DNA of 64,000 nt from the NCBI RefSeq assembly GCF_002367995.1, contig NZ_AP018207.1, positions 7,550,199 through 7,614,198 on the forward strand, given 5' to 3'. Position numbers and translations under genes: made by a program. The notes below the pieces were generated by a model that saw only the letters and a program-made list of their open reading frames with translations, did no database searches and was not told the origin of the DNA. Of this stretch, positions 47,889 to 56,290 are shown one piece after another. Positions within the stretch are counted from its first letter, which is position 1. The number at the start of each line of letters is the position of its first letter. This DNA is from Calothrix brevissima NIES-22 (lineage in GTDB: Bacteria > Cyanobacteriota > Cyanobacteriia > Cyanobacteriales > Nostocaceae).

Positions 47889-48944
47889 ATGGTCGAGCCA
47901 TACAGCCAAACGCAGCAGACGCAGCAAGTTGTCTACCGCATTTTAGATGCTAATTTAGATCGCGCTCGTGAGGGTTTGCGAATTATTGAAGAATGGTGTC
48001 GCTTTGGGTTAAACAATTCTCAGTTTACCAATGAATGCAAGCGTCTGCGACAAGAGATAGCTCATTGGCATACAGCGGAACTCCGGGCGGCGCGGGATAC
48101 TCCAGGTGACGCTGGAACTGAGTTAAGCCATCCCCAAGAGGAACAACGTACTAGTATCAAAGCTTTATTGCAAGCTAACTTTTGTCGCGTGCAAGAAGCA
48201 ATGCGGGTGCTGGAAGAATACGGTAAACTGCATCATCCCCAGATGGGTAAAACCTTTAAGCAGATGCGGTACCAAATGTATACCCTAGAAAGTAACTTAT
48301 TAGGTCATCAACGCCATCAACTGCTGTGGCGATCGCATCTGTATTTGGTTACCTCACCGTCAGAAAATTTATTGACAACGGTGGAAGCTGCTCTCAAAGG
48401 TGGATTGACTTTGTTGCAATACCGTGACAAAACTGCCGATGATACTATTCGTCTCGAACAAGCGAAAAAACTGCGACAGCTATGTCACCTCTACGGCGCT
48501 CTGTTTATTATCAATGACCGTGTAGACTTAGCTTTAGCTGTAGATGCCGATGGGGTACATCTAGGACAGCAAGATATGCCTATTGATCTGGCGAGACAGT
48601 TACTCGGTTCCCAGAGAATTATTGGTCGTTCTACCACAAATTTGGACGAAATGCAAAGGGCAATTGCAGAAGGTGCTGATTATATTGGTGTGGGGCCAGT
48701 ATATGAAACGCCAACAAAAGCAGGTAAACCGGCGGCTGGCTTAGAATATGTTAGCTATGCGGCTAGAAACTGTCAGATTCCCTGGTTTGCGATTGGCGGC
48801 ATAGATGCAAATAATATCAATGATGTAATTGATGCCGGGGCAGAACGTGTAGCTGTAGTGCGATCGCTCATGCAAGCAGAACAACCCACCCTGGTGGCGC
48901 AATATTTGCTTTCCCAATTACATCGGATTCAACCAGAACCTTGA
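47889..48944 (+). CDS. thiE: Thiamine phosphate synthase with cyanobacterial N-terminal domain, 351 aa
   Basis: Joins the pyrimidine and thiazole parts of thiamine. The N-terminal helical domain (about 10-140, RILDANLDRAREGLRIIEEWCRFGL ... RVQEAMRVLEEYGKL) is characteristic of cyanobacterial ThiE. The C-terminal TIM barrel holds LLQYRDK, FIINDRVDLALAVDADGVHLGQQD, the substrate loop ADYIGVGPVYETPTKAG and WFAIGGID. I set the start at 47889 (MVEPYSQ), as in the Nostoc family members I recall; an ATG 63 bases upstream would add an unrelated extension. thiS follows 83 bp later. Confidence 0.93.
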   Translation: MVEPYSQTQQTQQVVYRILDANLDRAREGLRIIEEWCRFGLNNSQFTNECKRLRQEIAHWHTAELRAARDTPGDAGTELSHPQEEQRTSIKALLQANFCRVQEAMRVLEEYGKLHHPQMGKTFKQMRYQMYTLESNLLGHQRHQLLWRSHLYLVTSPSENLLTTVEAALKGGLTLLQYRDKTADDTIRLEQAKKLRQLCHLYGALFIINDRVDLALAVDADGVHLGQQDMPIDLARQLLGSQRIIGRSTTNLDEMQRAIAEGADYIGVGPVYETPTKAGKPAAGLEYVSYAARNCQIPWFAIGGIDANNINDVIDAGAERVAVVRSLMQAEQPTLVAQYLLSQLHRIQPEP

Positions 48945-48954
48945 ATAATTCAAA

Positions 48955-48989
48955 AATTCTGAGTAGTAGTCTTTGCTACTCAGAATTTG
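48955..48989 (+). terminator. Perfect 13-bp hairpin between thiE and thiS
   Basis: AAATTCTGAGTAG (48955-48967) pairs with CTACTCAGAATTT (48977-48989). There is no good T-tract after it, so it may act as a partial terminator, an mRNA-stabilising structure, or only a repeat. Confidence 0.5.
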
Positions 48990-49027
48990 CTCTACCTTCT
49001 CCATTGCTGATGAATTTGTGAAAGCTG

Positions 49028-49240
49028 ATGTCGAATGAAATTACACTCCAAGTCAATGGAGAAAACCACAGATGTTCATCCCAAACGCCGTTACCCGAAC
49101 TCCTGCAACAACTAGGCTTTAATCCGCGTTTGGTAGCAGTCGAATATAACGGTGAGATTTTACACCGCCAGTTTTGGACAGAAACAAAAGTACAACAAGG
49201 CGATCGCTTGGAAGTTGTCACAATTGTCGGTGGAGGCTGA
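49028..49240 (+). CDS. thiS: Sulfur carrier protein ThiS, 70 aa
   Basis: Ubiquitin-like carrier that delivers sulfur as a C-terminal thiocarboxylate for the thiazole ring. Small beta-grasp sequence with VNGENHR near the start, VAVEYNGEI in the middle and the required C-terminal Gly-Gly (VTIVGGG). Length is typical. A frame on the opposite strand over the same bases has no family features. Confidence 0.93.
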   Translation: MSNEITLQVNGENHRCSSQTPLPELLQQLGFNPRLVAVEYNGEILHRQFWTETKVQQGDRLEVVTIVGGG

Positions 49241-49271
49241 AGAAAGAGGCGATGAATCGTCAATCGAGATG

Positions 49272-49324
49272 AGAGACGCGATGAATCATTAATCGAGATC
49301 ACAGACGCGATTCATCGCGTCTCT
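49272..49324. repeat. 16-bp perfect inverted repeat, AGAGACGCGATGAATC type
   Basis: AGAGACGCGATGAATC (49272-49287) pairs exactly with 49309-49324, and a third half-copy (AGAGGCGATGAATCG) precedes it at about 49245. This is a common Nostocales intergenic repeat. Its right arm overlaps the last two bases of the glycosyltransferase stop codon, so it could also end both convergent transcripts. Confidence 0.7.
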
Positions 49325-50588
49325 ACAATTCCTCCAGCCTGTATAATGAACGGTGAAAGGTCTTACGCTGGGCTAGTTCTTTACCTTTACGACCGAGTTT
49401 TTCTCTTAGTGCTTGGTCTTGACATAAGCGAGTGAAGGCTTGAAATACTTCATAGCCAGATTTGGGGTTAACTAAGATACCATTTTCTTCATGGTGAATA
49501 GTATCGATGACGCTACCTAAACGGGAGGCGATTACAGGTTTGCCAAAGTAACTCGCCTCTAGGTAAACAATACCAAAACCTTCTATATTCCTAGTTTGAG
49601 TATCCAAGAGATTCAGCATGGCAAATATATCACAGGCGGCATAATAACCAGCTAATTCGCGATCGCTCACATCTGCTGCAAAATGTACTCTTTGATCTAC
49701 TCGTAAGCGTTGGGCAAGGGATTTTAGTTCTGCTTCACAAGGGCCTTGACCGCAGATTATATAATGTACATCCACCCCAATAGTCAGCAGCAAGGGTAAG
49801 TTATCAATCACGCGGTTAAAGCTTTTATTTTTGACTAGCTGTCCCACCGATAAAATAACTATTGCTGTCTCCGGAATGTTGTACATTTGCCGCACATCTG
49901 CGCGTAACTCGCTCAAATTACTAGGATTTGCGAGTTGAGTAAATTTTTCTGCTCTCACGCTGGGGTTAATAACGTGGGTAGGGGTTTTGAGTCGCAGCTT
50001 TGTGCTTAAGTATTCTTTCGTAAATGAACTATTACAAACAATACCTTCAGCCCGTTTGAGAGTTAATTTAAAGAGCGATCGCCATAACGGATTGCGTAAG
50101 CTACAAACAATATCATTACCGTGAAGATAGATAAAAAAGCGAATTGGCAAGAAATAGCTTAATAGTAAAAGCGATGGAAATTCATAGCCGTGACCCCATT
50201 CAATGTAGCGATAGTGATAGCGAAAATATAGCTTAATGGCTAAGACAAATGAATATATAAGGTTAAATAAAGGATGTAAAAAACTCCAATTTCTTGGACT
50301 TGGCCAGCGATATATAGGGAATTTTTGCGTTTGGTCAAATACTTTATCGCCTGAACAACTGGCAGCTAGAACTATTATCCGTTCTGGATCTTGCAGGCAG
50401 CGACTATAAATATATTCACTCAATACAGTCTCTTTTGGTAGGAAATTGCGAGATATTACCAGAATATCGGGCAGTGCAGTTGTTTCTCTAACATTTGCCC
50501 CAAGTTGTGAAATATGTTCCATAGTATATTTTCTAACTATACCGCCAATAAATGTTAAGTCTTGAGATGATTCATTTTGGTTAAGCAA
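49323..50588 (-). CDS. Glycosyltransferase family 4 protein, 421 aa
   Basis: GT-B fold retaining glycosyltransferase. The N-domain contains LHGNDIVCSLRNP; the C-domain starts ILSVGQLVKNKSFNRVIDNLPLL and has the donor-binding E-x7-E motif EGFGIVYLEASYFGKPVIAS, as in GT4 enzymes. There is no cluster of sugar genes around it, so the acceptor (exopolysaccharide, lipid or other) cannot be told. The start could also be at a Met 23 codons later (MEHISQL). Confidence 0.88.
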   Translation of the reverse strand: MLNQNESSQDLTFIGGIVRKYTMEHISQLGANVRETTALPDILVISRNFLPKETVLSEYIYSRCLQDPERIIVLAASCSGDKVFDQTQKFPIYRWPSPRNWSFLHPLFNLIYSFVLAIKLYFRYHYRYIEWGHGYEFPSLLLLSYFLPIRFFIYLHGNDIVCSLRNPLWRSLFKLTLKRAEGIVCNSSFTKEYLSTKLRLKTPTHVINPSVRAEKFTQLANPSNLSELRADVRQMYNIPETAIVILSVGQLVKNKSFNRVIDNLPLLLTIGVDVHYIICGQGPCEAELKSLAQRLRVDQRVHFAADVSDRELAGYYAACDIFAMLNLLDTQTRNIEGFGIVYLEASYFGKPVIASRLGSVIDTIHHEENGILVNPKSGYEVFQAFTRLCQDQALREKLGRKGKELAQRKTFHRSLYRLEEL

Positions 50589-51656
50589 TCAAGGTCTATT
50601 TTCTGCCGTTCTTGACTTTAGCCATTTCTTACTCTCCACAATTTGTTTAGAGACAAGCAATAACTTTGCTGTTCCGGGGAATTGCTGACAAGGCTAACTT
50701 GCTTTTGTAGTTACTAGTAGTCTGGGCCTCTGTAACCGAGAGACAGTTACACTGAATTTTGACTAAAAATTTGTTTCTGTAATTTCCAGAAGAAATTTAT
50801 CAGAACTGTATATAATTTTCTCCGGTTTTGTCATCCGCGCCAACAGCTAACCTGTAAAATCCCGTGATTTTAAGATTTTTTTAGGCTTAGATTTAAGTAT
50901 CAGTATTTATTCTGGACATTTTAATAAGATTTATACTAAAAATTGACGTTTTGTAATACATAGGCTGTAGCAACATCATTCTCAATCCTTGTTTTAGCGA
51001 TTGGAGTATAAAAATTTCAGCCAGAGTTGAAAACAGTATTTGGCAAAATTTCGGTTTAAATATTGTTAATTTATATTTCTAGGCAATTTCTCACCACAGA
51101 AATTTGTCTACCTGATTAACAAGCATAAAAATTTAGTACTGCCGGCTAAATCAATTTTTCATAGACTACTGTGGTCATTGCTAAAGAGAGTTTCTATCCT
51201 TAGCCTATCCTGAAAAACTGGAAAATAATGCCAAAATGCCAAAATGGAATAGTCAGTTGTCAGTTGTCAGTTGTCAGTTGTACTGAGCGAAGCCGTTTGC
51301 GCAGCGTCTCGAAGAGAAGTATTTGTCATTTGTCCTCCTTGTCTTCCTTGTCTCCCCTGTCTTCCTTGTCCCCCTTCCTAGCCCCTAATGATTAATTGAT
51401 CCCAAAATTCCGGCGATCGCGAAAAGATATTAAGGTACGGTAATCTACTCAAGAAATCCCCCCTAAGCGTGCTGTCTAGGCCAAATCAGACGCGGTACAT
51501 TAAATATGTAGCCGACTCAGATATCAGTCACAGAGAGCTACTGCTAATCAAAAATTCGCTTGCTTGCTACGGGAGCAGCGTTAGTGACCAAGCATGACTC
51601 TCAAGCGCAGCTTTGGGAGAGATCATCACCAATAATGTTTTTCAAGTGACTGTATT
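50589..51656. other. 1.07-kb intergenic region with repeats
   Basis: No supported gene. The left part is AT-rich. At 51249-51280, TCAGTTG is repeated about four times. From 51286, GAGCGAAGCCGTTTGCGCAG followed by CGTCTCGAAGAGAAG is a common dispersed repeat. At 51330-51370, TTCCTTGTC units recur. The hairpin CTCTCAAGC-GCA-GCTT...GAGAG at 51598-51621 lies 36 bases before the next gene. Confidence 0.5.
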
Positions 51657-52628
51657 ATGCATCAAAAACTAAAACTAGCCATTAAACCACTGTTAAAAAC
51701 TGTCTTTATCCTCAGCCTGGTGTTAACTTTGGCACTTGGTCACGCTGATGACGCATTAGCGGCTCGTAGCGGCGGACGCATCGGTGGTGGTTCCTTTAGA
51801 GTACCTTCTAGTCGCACTTACACACCTCGCACTTACGCACCTCCTGGTGGTGGATATTATCCTGGTGGTGGTGGCTTTGGATTTCCTTTCCTAATTCCTT
51901 TTTGGGGAATTGGTGGCGGATTTGGTGGTTTGTTTAGCATCTTAATCTTTATTGCGATCGCTAATTTCTTATTCCAAACCTTCCGCCGTGTTACCGGTGG
52001 CGAAACTGTCACCGAAGAAGGCTACAGCAGCAACCCCAATGTATCTGTCACTCGTTTACAAGTGGGTTTATTAGCTCAAGCGCGCGATTTACAACCAGAA
52101 TTAGATCGCATCGCCGAAACTGCTGATACTAACTCCCCACAGGGAAGAGCCGAAATTTTACAAGAAACCAGCCTCGCTTTGCTGCGCCATCCCGAATATT
52201 GGGTATATGTCGGTGGTGGTACACAGCAAGCTAAATTAAATTCTGCTGAGGCGCAATTTAACCGTCTCTCTTTAGCGGAACGCAGCAAATTTAGCGAAGA
52301 AACCCTATCTAATGTTAATAACCAACTCAAAGCTGCATTAGCGAAAGAAGCGTTACCAGGTAGCCTCAATCCCGAAAATCCTACCGATTTAATTACCTCT
52401 GGCCCTGGTGAATATATTATCGTCACCTTGCTGGTGGCGACTCTGGGTAAGTATGGAATTCCTGCACTCAACGGTACTGAGGATTTGCGTCAAGCTTTAC
52501 GTCAAATTGGCGGTATTCCTAGCGAGCAAATTCTCGCCATCGAAGTGCTTTGGACTCCCCAAGCTGAAGGCGATACTCTCACTTCTGATGATTTATTGGC
52601 TGAGTATCCCGACTTGAAGCTGGTTTAA
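51657..52628 (+). CDS. DUF1517 membrane protein, 323 aa
   Basis: A signal-like helix (about 14-28) ends near DDALAARSGGRIGGGSF, followed by a Gly/Pro/Tyr-rich stretch with repeated GGG and YAPPGGG motifs, a second hydrophobic segment (about 90-108, GGLFSILIFIAIANFLFQTF), and an alpha/beta domain (about 120-323) with VTRLQVGLLAQARDLQPELDRIA and VGGGTQQAKLNSAEAQFNRL. This order is that of the DUF1517 family of cyanobacteria and chloroplasts; a plant member is linked to acclimation to changing light. The molecular function is not known. Confidence 0.85.
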   Translation: MHQKLKLAIKPLLKTVFILSLVLTLALGHADDALAARSGGRIGGGSFRVPSSRTYTPRTYAPPGGGYYPGGGGFGFPFLIPFWGIGGGFGGLFSILIFIAIANFLFQTFRRVTGGETVTEEGYSSNPNVSVTRLQVGLLAQARDLQPELDRIAETADTNSPQGRAEILQETSLALLRHPEYWVYVGGGTQQAKLNSAEAQFNRLSLAERSKFSEETLSNVNNQLKAALAKEALPGSLNPENPTDLITSGPGEYIIVTLLVATLGKYGIPALNGTEDLRQALRQIGGIPSEQILAIEVLWTPQAEGDTLTSDDLLAEYPDLKLV

Positions 52629-52652
52629 TTATCAAGTTGTGACCAAAATATA

Positions 52653-52685
52653 AAAACCGCTTGCCTTACAGCAAGCGGTTTTTAG
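52653..52685 (+). terminator. Strong terminator after the DUF1517 gene
   Basis: AAAACCGCTTGC (52653-52664), loop CTTACA, GCAAGCGGTTTT (52671-52682), then TAG. A 12-bp perfect stem ending in T. Confidence 0.85.
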
Positions 52686-52827
52686 TTTCCGTATAACATG
52701 CTTAACATAGTTGGTTCCGTATCGCCAGGATTATAGCAAGCTTGGTTTATAGTGTCAAATATTTTTTTTGTCAGTTGTCATTGGTCAGAGAAGCGATGAA
52801 CCCTTGTCTGTACAATTGTCATTTGTC

Positions 52828-52909
52828 ATACCAATTTAAAAAAGGAATGCGACTGTAGGGGCATGGCATTGCCATGCCCTCTAGAATATATTGATGTGCC
52901 GCAAAAATT
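52828..52909. mobile_element. Dispersed palindromic repeat, copy 3 (reverse orientation)
   Basis: ATACCAATTTAAAAAAGGAA at the left, the palindrome GGGGCATGGCATTGCCATGC in the middle and ATATTGATGTGCCGCAAA at the right: the reverse complement of the copy at 42300-42382. Confidence 0.7.
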
Positions 52910-52926
52910 ATTGAACTTGATATCAT

Positions 52927-52977
52927 TTGTCAACTGTCAACTGTCAACTGTCAACTGTCAACTGTCAACTGTCAACA
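52927..52977. repeat. GTCAACT tandem repeat
   Basis: About seven units of GTCAACT without interruption, about 140 bp before the egtB-like gene. Confidence 0.9.
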
Positions 52978-53115
52978 CTATTCTTCAGCTAGTTTACAAA
53001 TTTAGCGAATTGCCCGATCATAACCACATTAGCAAAATGTGCCCAAAAACACTGTTTTTTCACAAAAACAATGCAGACAGCACAATTTGAGTCGTGAATT
53101 TTCTAAACAATCACC

Positions 53116-54468
53116 ATGAGTAGAGTTTCTACGATAAAAAAACAGCTATCGAATAGCGTCCCCATACTTAATGATTGCAGTTCGCAAACCCTGCTCAAGT
53201 ATTTTGAAAATGCTTGGGAAATTGAGGAAAAATTAATGAAGTCTTTGGTAAGTGACGACATTTTTTACCTCAGTCCCGATCCTTTAAGAAACCGTCTGAT
53301 TTTTTATCTTGGACACTCACCTGTTTTTTATATCAATAAATTAATCTGCGTCGGGTTACTGGAAAAGCGGATTAATTCACATTTTGAAACTTTATTTGAG
53401 GTAGGAGTAGATCCAGAAACACCAGCAGAACTGGATGCGGCTATGCAACATATTAGCTGGCCGGAAGTCGCAAAAGTTTGGCAATATCGAGAACAAGCCA
53501 AAGATGCGATCGCTAATATAATTGCCAATAAGCCTCTCAATCTCCCAATTCACCAACAGCACCCGTTTTGGGCGTTGTTTATGGGGATAGAACATAGTCG
53601 GGTTCATTTTGAAACCTCTTCGATGTTGCTGCGTCAATTACCCGTTGATTGTCTCCAACGTCCTTCAGATTGGGATTATGCACCCAGTAATGGAGATGTT
53701 CCAGAGAATGAAATGCGTTTGATTCCTGGTGGTGTGGTGAAATTAGGAAAACCCCAAAATGATCATACTTTCGGTTGGGATAGCGAATATGGCGATCGCA
53801 CTGTGGAAGTAAAACCATTTTTGGCGAGTAAGTACCTCATCAGCAATGGCGAATTTTTGGAGTTTGTCCAAGATGGGGGTTATGAAAATCCAGATTACTG
53901 GAATAGTGAAGCTAGTAACTGGAAGCAACTCTACAACGTCCAACACCCGAAATTTTGGCTACCTAGCGCCGATGGTTATCGCTATCGCACTGTATTTGAG
54001 GAAATTGACTTACCCTTAGATTGGCCTGTAGAAGTCAACTATTACGAAGCGATCGCTTTTTGTCGCTGGAAAGGTGAAAATATTCGCTTGATGAGCGAAG
54101 CTGAATGGAATCAAGCTTTAATTTATTCCCAAAGCGATGGCAATTCAACTAATCATAATTTGAATTTACAATACATCTCCCCCAGTCCCGTCAATATGTT
54201 CCCACCAGCTAACAGTGCGGGAATTCATGACTTACGTGGAAATGTTTGGGAATGGTTAAGCGATACTATCAATCCCTTACCAGGATTTCAACCCCATCCC
54301 CTGTATCTAGATCAATCTGCACCTTTCTTTGATGGAAAACATCAGATGCTGCTTGGTGGTTCTTGGGCTACTAACGGTTCAATGGCGTTACCAACTTATC
54401 GTAACTGGTTCCGTCCTTACTTTTATCAGCACTCTGGTTTGAGAATTGCGCAAGATTTCTCAGCTTAA
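53116..54468 (+). CDS. egtB: EgtB-type non-heme iron sulfoxide synthase, OvoA-like, 450 aa
   Basis: Iron enzyme that forms the C-S bond between a Cys-containing substrate and trimethylhistidine in ergothioneine synthesis. An N-terminal DinB-like bundle provides the three-His iron site: His67 (IFYLGHSPVF), His160 and His164 (MGIEHSRVHFETSS). A C-terminal formylglycine-enzyme fold follows (MRLIPGGVVKLG ... GIHDLRGNVWEWLSD ... GGSWAT). DPLRNRLIFYLGHSPVFYIN resembles OvoA (5-histidylcysteine sulfoxide synthase) more than actinobacterial EgtB, so Cys itself may be the sulfur donor. The methyltransferase domain of OvoA is absent. egtD lies 107 bp downstream, which supports ergothioneine as the product. 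Confidence 0.88.
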   Translation: MSRVSTIKKQLSNSVPILNDCSSQTLLKYFENAWEIEEKLMKSLVSDDIFYLSPDPLRNRLIFYLGHSPVFYINKLICVGLLEKRINSHFETLFEVGVDPETPAELDAAMQHISWPEVAKVWQYREQAKDAIANIIANKPLNLPIHQQHPFWALFMGIEHSRVHFETSSMLLRQLPVDCLQRPSDWDYAPSNGDVPENEMRLIPGGVVKLGKPQNDHTFGWDSEYGDRTVEVKPFLASKYLISNGEFLEFVQDGGYENPDYWNSEASNWKQLYNVQHPKFWLPSADGYRYRTVFEEIDLPLDWPVEVNYYEAIAFCRWKGENIRLMSEAEWNQALIYSQSDGNSTNHNLNLQYISPSPVNMFPPANSAGIHDLRGNVWEWLSDTINPLPGFQPHPLYLDQSAPFFDGKHQMLLGGSWATNGSMALPTYRNWFRPYFYQHSGLRIAQDFSA

Positions 54469-54575
54469 AATTTCTCAGTTTTTTCACGGCATTTACATAT
54501 CCTGCCTTAAGCATTTTCTCATCCATTCATCCCAAAATTTTATAGCACCCCATAGCAAATCAAAGAGAAGAGAAC

Positions 54576-55574
54576 ATGGTAATAGATCCGTTATTAATTC
54601 TGGATCGTCACTATCAAGATTTAAATAATGATGGTGAAGATATCATCCAAGGATTAAGCCAGACTCCCAAAACCTTACCTGCTAAATATTTCTACGATGA
54701 TCGGGGTTCGCAATTATTTGAAGAAATTTGTCAGTTACCAGAATATTATCCCACCCGCACAGAAGCAGCAATTTTGAGTCAATATGCTGTGGAAATTGCC
54801 CAAACTACAGGTAACTGCGAACTCGTAGAATTAGGTAGCGGTAGTTCAACAAAAACGCGCCTATTATTGGATGCTTATCGCCAAATATCAGATGATTGTC
54901 GTTATTTTCCCATTGATATTAGTGGCGGAATTCTCAAAAATAGCGTTCTCGAATTACAACAAGCATATCCAGAATTTTTTATTCAGGGATTGCTGGGAAC
55001 TTACGAACAAGCTTTAGCTCATCTAGCTGCACATCCCTGGCGGCGATCGCGTCTGGTTTTCTTCTTAGGAAGTTCTCTAGGAAATTTTACACCACAAGAG
55101 TCTGAGCAGTTTTTTAAGCAAATTTCTGACGCTTTAAAACCAGGAGATTACTTTTTAATCGGTATTGATTTACAAAAACCCAAAGACATTTTAGAAGCCG
55201 CTTATAACGATAGCCAAGGAGTAACAGCAGCTTTTAATTTGAATATGCTTTCACATTTAAATTGGCGGTTTCAAGGTAATTTTGATTTGAACTTATTTCG
55301 ACATCAAGCGATTTATAATCTAGCAGATACACAAATTGAAATGTATCTCCATTGTCAAGCAAGTCATGATGTTACCTTAGAAACTCTCAATTTAAATGTT
55401 GGGTTTGCGGCTGGTGAAAGCATTCTCACAGAAATTTCTCGCAAGTTTGATTTAGTTGATATGCAACAACAACTACAAGTTCAAGGAATGAAGACATTAA
55501 AAACTTGGACAGATTCTCAGCAATGGTTTGGCTTAATTCTTTGTCAAAGACAAGAAATAGCAATAATTCGATGA
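54576..55574 (+). CDS. egtD: L-histidine N-alpha-methyltransferase EgtD, 332 aa
   Basis: Adds three methyl groups from SAM to the histidine amino group to give hercynine, the first step of ergothioneine synthesis. The histidine-pocket motif is EYYPTRTE (56-63) and the SAM loop ELGSGSSTKTRLLL (85-98); further conserved blocks are FFLGSSLGNF and the end motif FDLVDMQQQLQVQGMKTLKTWTDS. Length is normal. Preceded by AGAGAAGAGAAC as a ribosome site and by the egtB-like gene. Confidence 0.95.
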   Translation: MVIDPLLILDRHYQDLNNDGEDIIQGLSQTPKTLPAKYFYDDRGSQLFEEICQLPEYYPTRTEAAILSQYAVEIAQTTGNCELVELGSGSSTKTRLLLDAYRQISDDCRYFPIDISGGILKNSVLELQQAYPEFFIQGLLGTYEQALAHLAAHPWRRSRLVFFLGSSLGNFTPQESEQFFKQISDALKPGDYFLIGIDLQKPKDILEAAYNDSQGVTAAFNLNMLSHLNWRFQGNFDLNLFRHQAIYNLADTQIEMYLHCQASHDVTLETLNLNVGFAAGESILTEISRKFDLVDMQQQLQVQGMKTLKTWTDSQQWFGLILCQRQEIAIIR

Positions 55575-55604
55575 CTGTTGACTGTTGACTGTTGACCGTT
55601 GACT
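55571..55604. repeat. ACTGTTG tandem repeat at the egtD end
   Basis: About four units of ACTGTTG / ACCGTTG overlap the egtD stop codon (TGACTGTTGACTG). Confidence 0.8.
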
Positions 55605-55659
55605 ATCAACAACCCTAGATGTAAGATTTCACAAATCCTCCACCCATTCTATATATTTA

Positions 55660-55893
55660 AGAGGGTATGGTATTGCCCATTGGTGTCAACTTAACGTAAA
55701 ACCCGCTTGGTGGCAAGGTTTTGCCCTCACCCCCAGCCCCTCTCCCAGAGGGAGAGGGGAGCCTTTTATTAAATTCCCCTTCTCCCCCCTTGGGAGAAGG
55801 GGTTAGGGGATGAGGGCGAGAGGGTTTTGCACAACGCCTGCCCTATATAGCTTTTAGCTTAAGTTGACACGTATGGGTATTGCCATGCCCCTA
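55660..55893. mobile_element. Nested repeat: 186-bp MITE-like element inserted in a dispersed palindrome
   Basis: The perfect 11-base inverted ends TGTCAACTTAA (55684-55694) and TTAAGTTGACA (55859-55869) bound a 186-bp element. It lies between GAGGGTATGGTATTGCCCAT and ATGGGTATTGCCATGCCCC, the two arms of the GGCATGGC palindrome found elsewhere in the window. Inside it, GCCCTCACCCCCAGCCCC, the hairpin CTCTCCCAGAGGGAGAG and GGGGTTAGGGGATGAGGGC form a further inverted repeat (about 55732-55818). Confidence 0.7.
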
Positions 55894-56290
55894 CAATCTA
55901 TCGGATTATTTTTTTAATTACTCTCCCCAAATGCAGATATGTTTGAGCGATCGCTGCTAATGCTCAGATTTTCTGCACTAACGCTTAAATGTATTGATAA
56001 ATACAATTTATGCGCTATTTTTGCTCTTAAATACAAAATATAACTTTAAAAAACCTATATCTTTAGTATGAAAAGCTATCTACCTAAAGACATAAAAAGT
56101 TGCGATAAAATTAATTTCATCTTATAAATGGATAATTTATTCCCCGACAAACTATAGTTTGTCTGACGGCAGTGGATTTACTGAGTATGTATGTGCAATT
56201 TAGATTGGGGAATTACTTGGCAAAGTTGGCTGATGATGCATGAATCCACATTTTTCCTCAACAAGAGAATCGCTTCATCTGGAAAACTAA
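55894..56290. other. Upstream region of the metalloprotease gene
   Basis: AT-rich, no gene and no clear operator; one HIP1-like GCGATCGC site near 55949. Confidence 0.4.

Noticed and set aside
48976-49302. 108-codon frame opposite thiS
   Set aside because: It is the antisense of a clearly recognisable thiS gene and ends in an intergenic inverted repeat.
52927-52977. Regular short repeats considered as a CRISPR array (also at 22455, 44537 and 34745)
   Set aside because: Units are 7-9 bases and directly joined; there are no 25-40-base repeats with unique spacers and no cas genes.
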